DNA from: Dryas octopetala
Taxonomy: Eukaryota; Streptophyta; Magnoliopsida; Rosales; Rosaceae
DNA length: 64,000 nucleotides
Direction of reading: 5' to 3'
Assembly: GCA_963921425.1 (NCBI GenBank)
Contig: OY992838.1
Coordinates: 2,294,001 to 2,358,000 of the forward strand
Shown here: positions 36,265 to 48,671 of the stretch, in pieces
Position numbering within the stretch: position 1 is the stretch's first letter
Layout of the letters: each line of letters starts with the position of its first letter
Translations under genes and position numbers: made by a program
The notes under the pieces: generated by a model
Told to the model about the DNA's origin: nothing
Seen by the model: only the letters and a program-made list of their open reading frames with translations
The model's database searches: none

Positions 36265-37003
36265 TGCCTTTCAAGATCCGAAAATACCACCCACAATAAC
36301 ACCTAAAAACACTCCAATTCAACCCACATTGCACTCAAACACAACCCTGTCTCAGCTCTTTTAAATACCCAGATCAAAAATGCCAAAATGTATATAACAA
36401 ATGAGGGTCATGATGGTATAGAGGAGAGTGTATGTTGAGGAACCAGAGGAATATATTTTGCTGGGTCTCTAAGGAAAGTGTTGTGAGTATCGTTGTTGTT
36501 GTTGCTGTTGTCTTCGAATTCACACTTTGTGTGTATCAGAGAGACTTAGCTTTCAATCAAAAACCGTTGGGGAACTGAGAGAAAGAATGTGGGTGTGGTA
36601 GGTATCTGCTATATTTTCCTATGTTGTATTAGAGAAAGAGAAAGCAGTCAGATATGGCGTTGTTTAAACAAAGAATAAGCGGATCTGGGGTTTGTCTCTG
36701 TCTCTCTCTCCCTTGTCTGTGTGTGTGTGTGTGTCTATGGTTTACGAGAGAGAGGATAGAATTAGACATTAGAAATTTAGAATGATGATAACGATGTGTC
36801 CTTGATTTTATTTCTCTGTGGTTTTCTCACTTTTTCTTTTTGCAATTATTGGATTACTTTAGTTGCTACAGCACGTGTGTGTTGTCACTTGTCAGGAAGA
36901 AAAAAAAAAAAAAAACTTTAAGATTAGAGCTCCAAATTCATTTCCACTTCTCAGAAAAAGGAAGAGGTTTATTTAAGTTTTTTATTTGAAAACAAAAAAT
37001 TAA
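36265..37003. other. Formin 5' flank and leader
   Basis: Upstream of the formin start on the minus strand. It holds a CT/GT microsatellite (about 36697-36733) and several polypyrimidine stretches likely to belong to the leader or promoter. No clear TATA box was identified. Confidence 0.4.
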
Positions 37004-37873
37004 GGATACGTTTGGTAACGTTTTATAAAATGATTTTTCATTTTACAAATTTAAAAAATGACAAAAATACATTTGGTTGTTGTATTGAAAAAACAGTTTT
37101 TGAAAAACAGAAAATAAAATTTCTAGTTTACAGTGTAAATTCAGAAAACGACTAAATGATGTTTTCAATGAATTTATAAAACATAGAAAATACGGATACA
37201 AATAAAAAAAATTTACAACTGAAAAAAAAAATGAAAAAACATGTGGTCTGCACCTCCTCCCCACCTAGCCCGACCCACCTCCGGCGGCAGCCCTACCCCC
37301 CATCGCTGCCCACCTCACCCATCTCTCTTCATCTCTCTTCTATTCCTCTATTTCTTTCTCTATCTCTCTCTCTCTCTACCCATCTCTCAATTCTATAGTT
37401 TCTAATTATCGCTTCAATAAACGGATCAAGACTTTTCGTAACATTCATGACAGGAAGCTCACAAGCCTTAACAACCCTTATATAGAGAAAATACATATGT
37501 TCAACTAGATCATAGGTGCTTGCAGTCTTATCTCCATTAATAATACAGCCACCAACAACTCTTCCACCTCCAAGGTAGTCGTGCCGGCCGAGGTGGGTTG
37601 TGTTTTATGAAACTTCTCTCTTTTTTAATTATATATTTTATAAAATTGGTTAATAATAATTTATAATTAATATATTTTGTGAATATAATTATTTGATTGT
37701 AATAATTAGTTAATATCAAATGTGTTTTCATTATTTTTGTTTTATATAATTATTTTTCAATTACTCTACTAGATGCCTTTTCATATTTTAAAAATGTAAA
37801 ATTTAATTTTTCATTTTTATTTTACAATACAATTTTTAAAAAATTATTTTGTAAACCGTTACCAAACGGACCC
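37004..37873. mobile_element. Tourist/PIF-Harbinger-like TIR element, 870 bp
   Basis: The ends GGATACGTTTGGTAACG and the inverse of CGTTACCAAACGGACCC form a TIR. Direct TAA triplets flank it (37001-37003 and 37874-37876), the target size of PIF/Harbinger elements. The arms continue as AT-rich inverted sequence; the middle (37240-37400) is C-rich with a CT run. No transposase frame. Confidence 0.75.
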
Positions 37874-37876
37874 TAA

Positions 37877-39660
37877 ACATTTGCATTATTTGAATTCATA
37901 AAATACTTAGATACAGATGTATACACTTATACTCTCACAACATCTCTAAAATACTTAGGGTTGGGTGGACCTATCGAAAAAACCGACCCGCAGCCGAAAA
38001 TTGAAGCAACCAATTCGACGATGGACAGACGAGTCGATGTTGGTATGCCTACCTAATCGAAGGTGGCGATGGCAGTGATGGTTTGAGAATGCTGAACCAT
38101 CGGTGTTACCAAACCAACCGACACCTTTCTTCTTCTCCTTCTCTTTCTTTTCTCTGGTTTCTCCCCTTTTTTTTCTTCTTCTTTTCTTATTCTCTTTTTC
38201 TTCTTCTCTTCTCCTCGTGAGCATCCCGAAGGTGGACGGTGAGCTTGGGCTTGGCAGCAGCGAAGCTCCGGGGAGTGGGTGCGACGGTGGCGCTTGGGCG
38301 TGGGTAAGGTGAGCTGCGCACGGTGGTGTCTTGCAAGTGAAGCTCTGGGGCTAAGTGGTCGGACATGCGCCTTGCAGAGGCTGAAGTTGGAGTTGCAGCA
38401 GCTAGGTAGTGGCCGGAGTTGGAGTTGTAGAAAGAGAAGGTGAAGTCCCCCAACCACCGAAACCAACCAAACTGCCCGACAACAATCAACACCGACTTTG
38501 TCGATAACCGACCTTGTTGGTAGCAAGGAAGGTGCCCAAGTTGGCCATATCGCCGGTGGTTGATTGGAACCTGGCGGTTCAGTAACAGCTACCGATCCAG
38601 CCTTAAAAATATTTGTGAGACAAAAAGTTGTCCAGTTTTCAGGAACTGTATGCCACTAAAATAAAAACCCAGAGAAAGCAAACCATATGAGACAGGTCAA
38701 ACATATATTTTTGCCAACTAATTAATAACTCAGATGTCTAAAATGCCCGACCAGAATCCATGATTTTGCACATTGATTTTAAAATTGCAGTGGCCAATTT
38801 ACAACATGGACTTTAAATCTTGTCCTTATGTATAAAAAACAATAAATAAAATCAAGCCAACTGATCAAATAATTGAAGTGTCACTACTTCTTATTATTAC
38901 TTTTTTATTGGGAAGTTGGTGTGGTCACAACTCACACAAGGTCCTTGGCACAAATAGCCTAAAACCAATTGGATTTTGTCAGTTCAGGCTAGGAGGAAAA
39001 AAGTTGAATTTTAATTAATAAAATGGAAAAAAATATCATTAACTCGATAAAAGTTGATTTTATAAAGTGAAAAGAAATATCATTAACTCAATAGCTAATA
39101 TTTAATTAGTAGGTAACAGAAAAATGTTGTATAACCCAACTCTCTTTATTCATAGCAAAACAAATTGTTTTGTTTCGTTTATTTTTGTTGTTGTATTTAC
39201 TCCATTAATTCTCTCATACAAGATGCACCTCATATGGATGTAACAATATACCTTTTTCATTGGTTACCAAAAAAAAAAAAAAAACAATATACCTTTTACA
39301 ATAATACCATGTATGACATTACAATTCTCCATGTTAATAATTAATAATTGCTCCATCTTTCACACGAAGGCTCCATGACATGAATTTTGTCCTTTAGTCA
39401 TTATTGCTTAACAAAGGAATAATCATTTCTTAAGTTTCCTAATTAATTATTTTTGGTTGCAAAGTCGATGCTGATAATTCCAAATTAAGCTGGCGAAGCT
39501 TTGTCTAATCATAATCCAAACAATATTAAAAAACGATTATAAGAAAATAATAATTTTAATTCTATATTAAAAAAAACAAATACATTTTAAAATTCAAATT
39601 TTGGTTTTTCAAAATTAAAAAATTTCTTTATTTCGTTTGGTGGGAATATTTGTCACCCTA
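37877..39660. other. Intergenic between formin and POLAR-like gene
   Basis: The 37960-38610 stretch is GC-richer, with a poly-pyrimidine block at 38120-38220 and long overlapping open frames on both strands. The predicted peptides are low-complexity and unrecognised, so I read it as repeat-derived rather than a gene. The rest is AT-rich and featureless. Confidence 0.45.
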
Positions 39661-39670
39661 TAATATAAAT
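39661..39670 (+). promoter_or_regulatory. Putative TATA box of the POLAR-like gene
   Basis: TAATATAAAT lies about 180 bases before the start codon at 39850. It is the best TATA-like word in the proximal flank; function is inferred. Confidence 0.35.
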
Positions 39671-39849
39671 ACCAAAATCTCAAAAAAGAAAAAAAGCCAA
39701 AATCAAAAGAGCGAGTTCACGAGCCTAGCCTGCCTAGGGAAAAGTGCAAACTCGTGACGAATTTCCCTCCATTTTTGTCTACGATTTAAATCTCTCTCCA
39801 GTCTGTCAGTAGCTCATCGCATTTAATTGCCACTCTGTGAAAAGCACTA

Positions 39850-41171
39850 ATGAAGCAGGACGATTCCTCCTTTAAAACCCACATTCTCTCTCCTTTCCGT
39901 TACGCCACGACCCGCCACGTTCGTATCGCCGATATTCTCGCTGATGATCAAGAAGAGGACTCCGAAACCGACGGCTACGATTGCGTCGCGGAGTTCCATA
40001 TGGATGGTGGCATCCGACACCGCCGGAACAACGAACCAGACGGATTCATGACGTTACAATGCTCCTCGCCGCGCCGGATTGTTTCTCGGTGGTTGTCGGC
40101 GCTGAAACGCTGCAAAGGAAGAAGACGAAGCGTAGTACGGTGCGAGAAGAAGATAGAGAAAGAAGAGGAGGTTGCGAGAGAAACAGGCGGTGAGGACCAG
40201 CCGACGCACACCACCTGTTCGACGAATGGATTGAACGAATCAGGTGAAATCAAATTCCGTAATATTTTATTGTTTTTTTTTTTTTGGGGGGTTTGTTTTT
40301 CGTTAAATATTATTGATTTATTATATTGAATCCAGGACAGTGTGGGAAAGATATTAACTCCTTCAATTTGGGAGTTGCGTGCGGTCTGATGTTTCTGATT
40401 GCCGCCAGTAAAAACGAGCTGACGAAGATGGTGGAGTTGAGGGCACAGATGGAGCTGCTTCTTCAAAATGCCAAGCCACCGCGGTTGGAATCGAATGAGA
40501 TTAATAATAATCTTGCTTCTTCCACCACTGATTTCCAACAGGCTTCGAGCTCCCCCGGGAGCTCCGGTAGCCAGTTTTCGCTTCCATGTGGCGTGATGGT
40601 GCGTGACGAGTGCTCGGGATGTGTTGGAAATGAAGGAGAAGAAGGTGATGAGAGCGGGGTAGGAATGGATCAGCTTGAGGCAGAGCTAGAAGCCGAATTG
40701 GAAAGATTGGAGTTCCACTTGGATTCGGAAACTAATTCATCCAAATACCCACATCAGAAAATGTTAAAGGTACTTCTATGAAATTGGGACTGACTAAATT
40801 TCATAGTAATGAGTTTTTGATCAATTACCCTTCTGAAATGAATGTTTGGATATTGAAAATTTCAGGGTGTTAGAGATGTAATTGACCCTAATGAAGAAGA
40901 ATCATCAGATAGTGAAATGCCCTGTGAGTATGGAATTCCACCCCGTGAACTTGAGAGGAGGTTGCATGAACTGTTGGAAGCGAGACAGGAAGAACGGATA
41001 AAAGAACTCGAAGTTGCTTTAGATTGTACAAAGCAGAAGCTTCACGAGAAAGAAATAGAGATCTCTTGGTGGAAAGACACTGCAAGTCTTTTATCACACC
41101 ATGTTCCAGAAGGACCAGAACCTCCATCGCTTGTTTCCCAGCACGACCCTGAAGCTTTTCATTTTGTTTAG
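39850..41171 (+). CDS. POLAR-like protein (polarity scaffold family)
   Basis: Exons 39850-40243, 40336-40769 and 40866-41171 join in frame to 377 aa. Recognised by two conserved stretches of the POLAR/POLAR-LIKE family. The first is a hydrophobic LGVACGLMFLIAASKNEL (143 onward), followed by a Met/Leu-rich helix. The second is a C-terminal coiled coil, YGIPPRELERRLHELLEARQ (298 onward), ending in ISWWKDTA. POLAR in Arabidopsis is a cortical polarity factor in stomatal-lineage cells that recruits BIN2-type kinases; sharing that role is inference. The region between is acidic and Ser-rich (DQLEAELEAELERLEF). Intron 1 is short with a poly-T tract. The family call rests on remembered motifs. Confidence 0.78.
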
Positions 41172-42956
41172 GTGAGCACTAAACTGTACAGTGGCTTTAA
41201 TTTTAAGTTTTGAGAGTGAGGCATTGTCCAAATTACTACTTATATATGCATGGATGTATTATAGTTATACAACACTACACTGCTAATTGGGTTCTCATTT
41301 GCTTGTATTGTTGAGTGTTATATATGTTCGTTTTGCATATTATGTGCATCTTTGTTCTCTGGAATCTTGTGTTTGCACAAGTTTATGAGGGGTAATAGTC
41401 TTTTTCGAGATTAACAGTACAAGAACATACGACATAATTTTTCATGCTAAGAGAGCAGTTCTGGTATATGATTTATAGCTAGGTAGATGGCTAGATGCAA
41501 TAATATTCAAATGGATAAGAAATCTTTGGTAAAGTTGTGACTTGGGAATGCAAGCAAGCATGATTATGTGTTTTTTTTGGACTGTCCAAAGCAACTTTTT
41601 ACTTTTTCTTTTTAAGAGTAACTATCATAGTCTTTCAATTATAGTAAAGTGTGATATCTAATCTCCATCAATTTATGATTGAACTTTCTGTTCTGGTTCA
41701 GATTCTTCAGAAGGTGTTATATCAGTCACTATAAGTTAGAAGAAATGGGTTAGGAACAGGTGGTGTAGTTCTATACTTGTATCTCATATCAATGAGTGAC
41801 GAGGTTTGCATAAAACCCATATCAATGAACGGTTTAGATTGATCCGTGGGACAACTGTGGTTGGCAACCTTCCTGTAATGGTGATAGGAATGGACGACCT
41901 GGGTTGTAGATGGCTATGGGTTTCTTTGTAATGGTGATAGGAATGGACGGTTGATGAATGTAATGGCACTCATTTTATACGCATGATGCACGAGGACATA
42001 AACATTCATATTCCAGATACCTTTTGCTTTGTCAGTTGAGAAAAACAAGATGGAAAATACAAACACTTTATACCACACAAATGTGAGAAATAATTTCAGT
42101 TAGTCTCCATTTGTTTATTTTTTCTAAACTTTAGTTTGTAATGTCCAATTTACTCTTAAACATCAAAATAAAAAATGAAGAAGAAATTTCTCACCCCTCT
42201 CTTCTCTACCCTACTCTAGGCCGGGGTCAGGACTCAGGAGATCATAGCTAGGCCCTAGCCACTGTGATTGTTCTTTTTAAGAATTTGTTTATATTTTATA
42301 TTTGAGAGAGATAAAAAGAGTTAATTAGGGACAAAAGAGCAATTTTATTAAAAAATTAATTTATAAGTAAATTGAGTAATTTTGGAATTAAACAGAACCA
42401 TTTGAACATAATAATGACTTATTAAAAGGTACTTTTATTTTTTATTTTTCCTGGCAAAAAAAAAAAGGTAATTTTATTTTTTTTCTTTTCGGTCTGAAAT
42501 TTCTTCAAAGATAAACAGAAACTACGGCCCATAAATAAGGGAGCTCCAATAGACATGCCAGGGGCCCCATTGTTAAATCTTTTTTTTTTTTCGCTTGTGA
42601 AATCCCGCCTATGCACTTGTGACGTGTGTCTCAAAAGCTGGCCAAAAAATAAGCATATGTTGCAATGGGAAATTGGGAAGAATTTCTACTAATAAAATAT
42701 GTTTATTGCTTTTTAATAATAAATTTGATAAACAACCACAAAAAAAGGTAGCGAAAGGAGATCAGGACCGTCAAAAGTCGATGTGACATCGAACATCAGC
42801 ATCTACGGCGAGAGGCCGAATCCCCAGTCACAAGGACCAAAAAATCTGAGTCAGATATAAAAGCAAAGGAATCCTATTCACTTTTTTCAATTTAATTTTT
42901 TTACTGACTTTTTTTTTTAATTCTTATTTTGTAATGAAAATTCATAATTAAAATAA
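41172..42956. other. Intergenic, 3' flank of the POLAR-like gene
   Basis: No gene seen. A 22-bp direct repeat (GTAATGGTGATAGGAATGGA core) occurs near 41874 and 41929. Otherwise it is AT-rich with poly-A/T runs. Confidence 0.5.
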
Positions 42957-43196
42957 GGCAAAAGTTCAATATAGAACTATGTAGCCCATTTCAACTAGAT
43001 CCATGAACAAATTAATATTTCAAATGACTACCCAAATTATGATTTAAAATGAAAAATGAATATCTATTAGTTAAGTGTCTACGTGGCTTTTGCTTACTAG
43101 ACTTTTTTTAATGATGTGGCTGCCACATGGACTAAAAATAATTTAAAAATTCAAAATATTTTAAAACATTAAAAACTAAAACCAAAATATAAAAAA

Positions 43197-43922
43197 TACA
43201 TAAATTCAATTTAGACACATAACTATATATGTTATTTCAATGGGATCCACGAACTTTCAAATATTTCAAATATACACATGATTTATTATGTAAATTGAAA
43301 AATGAAATTCTGTCCATCAATTTATTGAGAGATCAGTTAAATGTCAGCTTGACTTTTGCTAACGGGGATTAATTGGCGACGTGGCACCAACTCAGCATAC
43401 ATTTTCCGCCAAATGAGCAACACGAGCCCACACACTCATCACCTCTTTCCCGCTCGTCGAACGCTCTCATGACTATTTAGTCTCCCAAAAACATCACGTT
43501 TTTCCCCAAATTCGAATATAAATCTCTCACTTGTGTTCAACGAGCGAGAAAGAAATGATGAGTTTGTGGACCTGTGTCAGGAGTTAGGTGGACCCGTGTC
43601 GCTCATTTGGGGGGAAATGAGTGACACGGGTCCACCTAACCCCTGACACGGGCCCACAAACTCTCTTTCTCTCTATTATTATTAAATTGTGGGCCTGTGT
43701 CGCTCATTTGGCGGGAAATGTTTGCTGAGATAGCGCCACATCGTCAAGTAATCCCGGTCAACAAAAGCCAAGCTGTCATTTAACTAATCTCTCAACGAAT
43801 CAATGGACAGAAATTCATTTTTCAATTTAGATAATAGATTAGGTGTATGTTTGAAATATTTTAAAGTTCATGGACCCGTTGAAATAGCTTATATAGTTAT
43901 GTGTCTAAATTGAATTTATGCC
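43197..43922. mobile_element. Nested fold-back element, 726 bp, 9-bp TSD
   Basis: Ends near CATAAATTCAATTTAGACAC and its inverse (GTGTCTAAATTGAATTTATG). It is flanked by TATAAAAAA at 43188-43196 and 43923-43931. The whole insert is palindromic around about 43610, where AGGTGGACCCGTGTCGCTCA faces its near-perfect inverse. It interrupts the left arm of the 42957-45488 element, so it inserted later. Confidence 0.85.
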
Positions 43923-44901
43923 TATAAAAAAATTAGGGACAAAAATGTTCATTCTATCTTTACGCGCAAACACACTCTCCCCCTCTGCTGCTGTTTTTTT
44001 TTTTCCTTCTTTTTCTCTCCTCCCTTCTTCTTCCTCCTCGCGTGCGACCATATCCCTTGCCCTCACTGGTTTTTTTTTTTTTTTTTTTTCGACCACTTCT
44101 CGCCGACCCGAGACCACCATCTTCTTCCTCTCTCTCCCCGAGTGTTTTTCTCTCTCATTAGACCGCCATTAATGGCGTTTCGAAGCTTAGGCCGACAATC
44201 AACTCCGGCGGCGACCTAGATTTTCCAACCGTGACGGGGCACTAGACCTACTGGGTTTTGTTCCTCTCGTTGTTCTGAGTCTCGTGGTGCCATTGGATTG
44301 TTCATCGGACCACCGAGCACAACAAATAGTGCTCTCAAAGCCGACAGCTTCTCTGGCCATTTTTTAGCTTTTTTGGCGGCGGGACGGGTCAGGTGGTATT
44401 CTTCATCATCTTGACCTCCTCCTCATTCTTGTGTGATTAAATTACTCATTTTGTTGCATGATTAAAGTATGACTAGGTCGCTGCCGGAGTTGATTGTCGG
44501 CCTAAACTTTGAAACGCCATTAATGGTTGTCCGATGAGAGAGAAAAACACTTGGGGAGAGAGAGGAAGAAGATAGTGGTCTCGGGTCGACGAAAAGTGGC
44601 TGGAAAAAGAAAACCAGTGAGGGCAGGGGATATGGTCGCACGCGAGGAGGAAGAAGAAGAAGGAAGGAGAGAAAAAGAAGAAGAAAAAAAAACAACGGCA
44701 TAGGGGGTGTGTCGTCTGCGCGTGAAGACATAATGAACATTTTTGTCCCTAATTTTTATATTTTGGTTTTAGTTTTTAACATTTTAAAATGTTTTAAAAT
44801 TTTAAATTATTTTTAGTCCATGTGACAACCACGTTATTAAAAAAAGTCTAGTTAACAAAAGCTACGTAGACACTTAACTAACAGACATCCATTTTTCAAT
44901 T

Positions 44902-45382
44902 AGGTCCATTGACTTTAGGTACCAAATTATAATGTTTTTTCATTTCAACTACTAAAACATTTATGTCATTTCACTTTAGGTACTAAATTTCAGTTTAGGT
45001 ACCAACTTTAAAAAACATGGTTATATCGAACTGTGACTGTCTAACAGTCATAACTTTTTTATTGATTTACTGTTTTTTCAATATTTGCAAGGCTTAAACT
45101 TTAATATTTAGTCTTTGGGTTATACGACTTCATCCCCCAAACATAAATCAAAAGTATGAAACCCTTAAAAATTTTGATTTTTTATAAATTTTAAATAGTC
45201 TCAACTGTGACTGTTCGACAATTACAACTGTAACTGTTCGACAGTCACAACTGTATAACAAACTGATTTGTGACCTAATCCAAAATGTTTTACTCTATGT
45301 TAGTACCTAAACTAAAAAAAATTAGTGTCTTTCTGCTTTATTAAAAAACTATTGATATTTAGTATTTAATCCTAATTTTCTA
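44902..45382. mobile_element. Insertion in the right arm, 481 bp, 9-bp duplication
   Basis: It interrupts the arm sequence of the outer element, and TTTTCAATT is present on both sides (44893-44901 and 45383-45391). The insert has several GTGACTGTTCGACA-type words in both orientations and no clear terminal inverted repeat. It resembles 8090-8470. Confidence 0.6.
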
Positions 45383-45725
45383 TTTTCAATTTAGATCATA
45401 ATTGGGATAGTCAATTAAAATATTAATTTGCTTATGGATCTAGTTGAAATGGCCTACATAGTTAAGTGGTTATATTGAATTTTTGCTTAATAATTATTTA
45501 TTTATTTGATAACAATTACATGATTAAATATTTTTTAATTTAATTAAATTTTTACAAAAATAATTTTTAAAAAATTACCTAAAATTTAAATAATTTAAAT
45601 TATAAAATAATATCAAAAAATAAAAATAATAAAAATGAAGGTCGAATAACATTCCCCAAAAACAAATATTAATTACTTTCGTTGGCGTAAATTAAAACCT
45701 TAAAAAACCCTAATTAGGAAAGATG

Positions 45726-45735
45726 CTATATATAA
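45726..45735 (+). promoter_or_regulatory. TATA box of eIF5A
   Basis: CTATATATAA, about 120 bases before the ATG at 45853, is a textbook plant TATA box and suggests transcription start near 45760. Confidence 0.65.
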
Positions 45736-45852
45736 ACACGATTATATTTTCTTATCAACCCCAAATCAGTCCCTCTACCGAAAGCCCGAGAGCCAAGAAA
45801 GTTAAAAAATTCAGGGAAAAAGAAGAGAGAGAAGAAAGTTTGAGGAGAAACA

Positions 45853-47590
45853 ATGTCGGACGAGGAGCTCCACTTCGAATCCAAGGCCGATGCCGGAGCA
45901 TCCAAGACTTATCCCCAGCAAGCTGGTACCATCCGCAAGAATGGTTACATTGTCATCAAAGCTCGTCCCTGCAAGGTCTTAATTCCATAACTCACTTATT
46001 ACTTTTATTTTTTTCAATTAAATTTTCTTATGTTGTATTTGTTTTGGTTGATCTAGATCTCCATCTGTATGCATATGATTCCATTCTATGTATCTCTGTT
46101 GAATGGTGAAATTGGATACTATTAATTTGGACTGGGTTTCAGGGATTTGTTATATATACTTGGGAATTTTCTATTATTGCCTTAATTAATCCGTTAGGGT
46201 TGAAGCTTTGTTTGTTAAAATTGACACATTTTTAATTGTTTGTTCTATTGATGTTGGATTGTTTAAACAGGTGGTTGAGGTTTCAACCTCTAAGACGGGC
46301 AAGCATGGACATGCCAAGTGTCACTTTGTGGCCATTGATATTTTCACTGCTAAGAAACTTGAGGATATTGTTCCTTCATCTCACAACTGTGATGTAAGCT
46401 TCCTTTGATATTATTGCCTGCTGTTCTCAGTTTTTCCACTTATGCTATGTAAGACTGTTGTATGCTAATGATCAATCGTTGTTTCTTTTTCGGGTTCTCT
46501 GTAGGTTCCACATGTTACGCGAACTGATTATCAGTTGATTGACATATCAGAAGATGGATTTGTGAGTGATCTTGTGTCTGAAAATTATGAATCTGAGTAC
46601 ACATACCACTATAAGCACATAACATTCTGCCCTGCATTTGATCAATGCATATGTAGAAACTATAAAAGTTTCTTATTTAATGTTTTGTTTTGGGTTATAT
46701 TTTGTTTTCATTTTATCTGCATGAGAATATTTGTTTCATTACCAAATTCACACTTCCTGTTAGGTGATTTACCTTGGGCAAAATGACTGATCTCTGTCCT
46801 CTTGTACTTGTGGATAATACTACATGTATTTGTAGAAAACTAGTATGATAGATTATTTATCACTCGTTTCCATTATGTTGTATTTCGTTGGACCTGCATG
46901 AGAATGTGAGGTTTATTTCAGTTTCGTTGGTCTCCAGCCTCTTGTACTTTGGTGAACGATATACCCCATTACCCCTTGGACACCAAAAAAGCCAACTTTA
47001 CTCTGTTTATTAAAGTTGTCTTTAACTGATTATTATATATAGGGTTTTTTTTCAAATTTGGTATCTCAACTTTAACCTATGTCTCAATGTGGTACCTAAA
47101 CTTTAATTTGTCTCAATTTGGTACTTTAACTATTATTTTGTCTCTAATAAGTACCAAGTTTTAATTCTGTCAATAAACTTAACAGAAGAAGTATGGGTAA
47201 TTTAGTCTTTTCATGAATAAAACTATAATAAAATAATAAAATTAATGAACAAAAGGAAATGAACAGCGTAATTAAAAAGAAGAAGAAAAGAAGGGGGTGG
47301 GTGTGGTGTGGGAGAGATCAGACGTGTGGTGGGTGTGTGTAGTGATGCTTTGTTTTGTTTATTTATTTATTATTTTACATTTGAATATCTAGAGACCAAA
47401 AAGAAGAATGAGGGAAGAAGAAGAAGAGGGTGGGGGGATCTGTAGACACTGGAAGGGGGTGAAATGGAGCTCTTAGCTTTTTTTGTTATTTTGTGTTTAT
47501 AAATGTGCAGCAGGAAAGAAAATAGAAGAAGGAGGGGCTGCTATGAATCTAGAGAATTCTGGGTTTTTTCCAGATATGGAGGTGGAAGGT

Positions 47591-47626
<36 letters not shown>

Positions 47627-47739
47627 AGAGGCGGCGCCGTGGGTGGGCTGGGACTGCCAGTGTGGTGGGGCGGTGGCTAGAGGCGGAGGCAAATGTGAGC
47701 AGCCCACTGGGAGGTCGGATGGGGTTTGGGGTTTAGGTG

Positions 47740-47774
<35 letters not shown>

Positions 47775-48671
47775 TGTTATGAAGGATAGAGAAAAAAAAA
47801 GGGTTTGGGAAGGAGATGAAGATAGGCAAACAAATTGGACAAAAATGCCCCTACTTCTGATAATTTATTTAACAGAAGTTTAGTTTGATATCAATTAGAG
47901 ACAAAATAATAGTTAAGGTACCAAATTGAGACAAATTAAAGTTTAGGGATCACATTAAGACATAGGTCAAAGTTCAGGTATCAAATATGAAAAAAACCCT
48001 TATATATAATGTCAGTGGAAATTATAGTTAATATGTTGTTTTATAGTGTTGCAGTGGCGTTGGATGGATCATTATTGCATTTTAATATAAGTGTTAGGTG
48101 CCAAGCGTCTTAACATCCTGGCCTTGCATTTGTCCATTCAAAAGTTGACAGTTTCAGTCCGAGATTTCATGACTCTGCTTCAGAGCTAGTCTGTAATAGT
48201 TATAGTTTTTTTGGTACAGAACTTGGTTGTATTTTGTTAATCAACCGGTATCTGATTACTCTTACAGGTGAGTCTCCTCACTGAGAGTGGTAACACCAAG
48301 GATGATTTGAGGCTTCCCACAGATGAAAATTTGCTCAGCCAGGTGAGTCCAAAATGCTGTTTTGATGATGTCTGAAGTATTCAAAATTTTGCATGTGTTA
48401 GGGTGAATGAGTCATTGATTATTGATGTTAAATTCTGGTCATTTCTGTTATGAATGTCTGGGAAGCTAGGGAAGCTTTTGCAATACGATTTCTTCAAGCA
48501 CAAGCTTTCGTTTGATTGTGAACATCATTTAAATACTTATGGGTTGTGTGCTTCTTGTGTATCCAGATTAAAGATGGGTTTGCAGAGGGTAAGGACCTTG
48601 TTGTAACAGTTATGTCAGCTATGGGAGAAGAACAAATTTGTGCTCTGAAGGACATTGGCCCAAAAAATTAA
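45853..48671 (+). CDS. EIF5A: Eukaryotic translation initiation factor 5A
   Basis: Cytosolic factor that helps the ribosome through slow peptide-bond formation, and the carrier of hypusine. Exons 45853-45975, 46271-46393, 46505-46561, 48268-48342 and 48567-48671 are all phase 0 and give 160 aa, the usual plant length. The hypusine site is Lys52 in [12 protein letters not shown]. The SH3-like N-terminal domain precedes it ([13 protein letters not shown]). The C-terminal OB-fold ends in [14 protein letters not shown]. The start gives the conserved MSDEE N-terminus. Intron 3 is 1.7 kb, far longer than the others, because of the transposon at 47042-47999. Confidence 0.97.
47042..47999. mobile_element. 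Mutator-like non-autonomous element inside eIF5A intron 3
   Basis: A 958-bp element with terminal inverted repeats of about 120 bp (GGGTTTTTTTTCAAATTTGG against its inverse). Perfect TTATATATA duplications flank it at 47033-47041 and 48000-48008. A 9-bp duplication with long TIRs is the Mutator signature. The interior is purine-rich, with (AG)n runs near 47597-47620 and 47743-47771, and a GC-rich piece at 47625-47730. No transposase frame. It is fully intronic and leaves the exon sequence intact. Confidence 0.92.

Larger units (their letters stand above)
42957..45488. mobile_element. Long-TIR element with two nested insertions
   Basis: The ends GGCAAAAGTTCAATATAGAAC and the inverse of TATATTGAATTTTTGCTT match. 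The arms continue as inverted repeats through 42957-43196, 43923-44210 and 44470-44900, 45383-45488. The arms are interrupted by 43197-43922 (left) and 44902-45382 (right). Removing both inserts and one copy of each duplication leaves about 1.3 kb. The arms contain CT/GA-rich mirror blocks (43980-44160 against 44520-44740). The overlapping open frames there are low-complexity. No transposase. Confidence 0.8.

Noticed and set aside
38053-38526. 157-aa minus-strand gene in a GC-rich patch
   Set aside because: Peptides on both strands are low-complexity and overlapping; resembles repeat-derived sequence.
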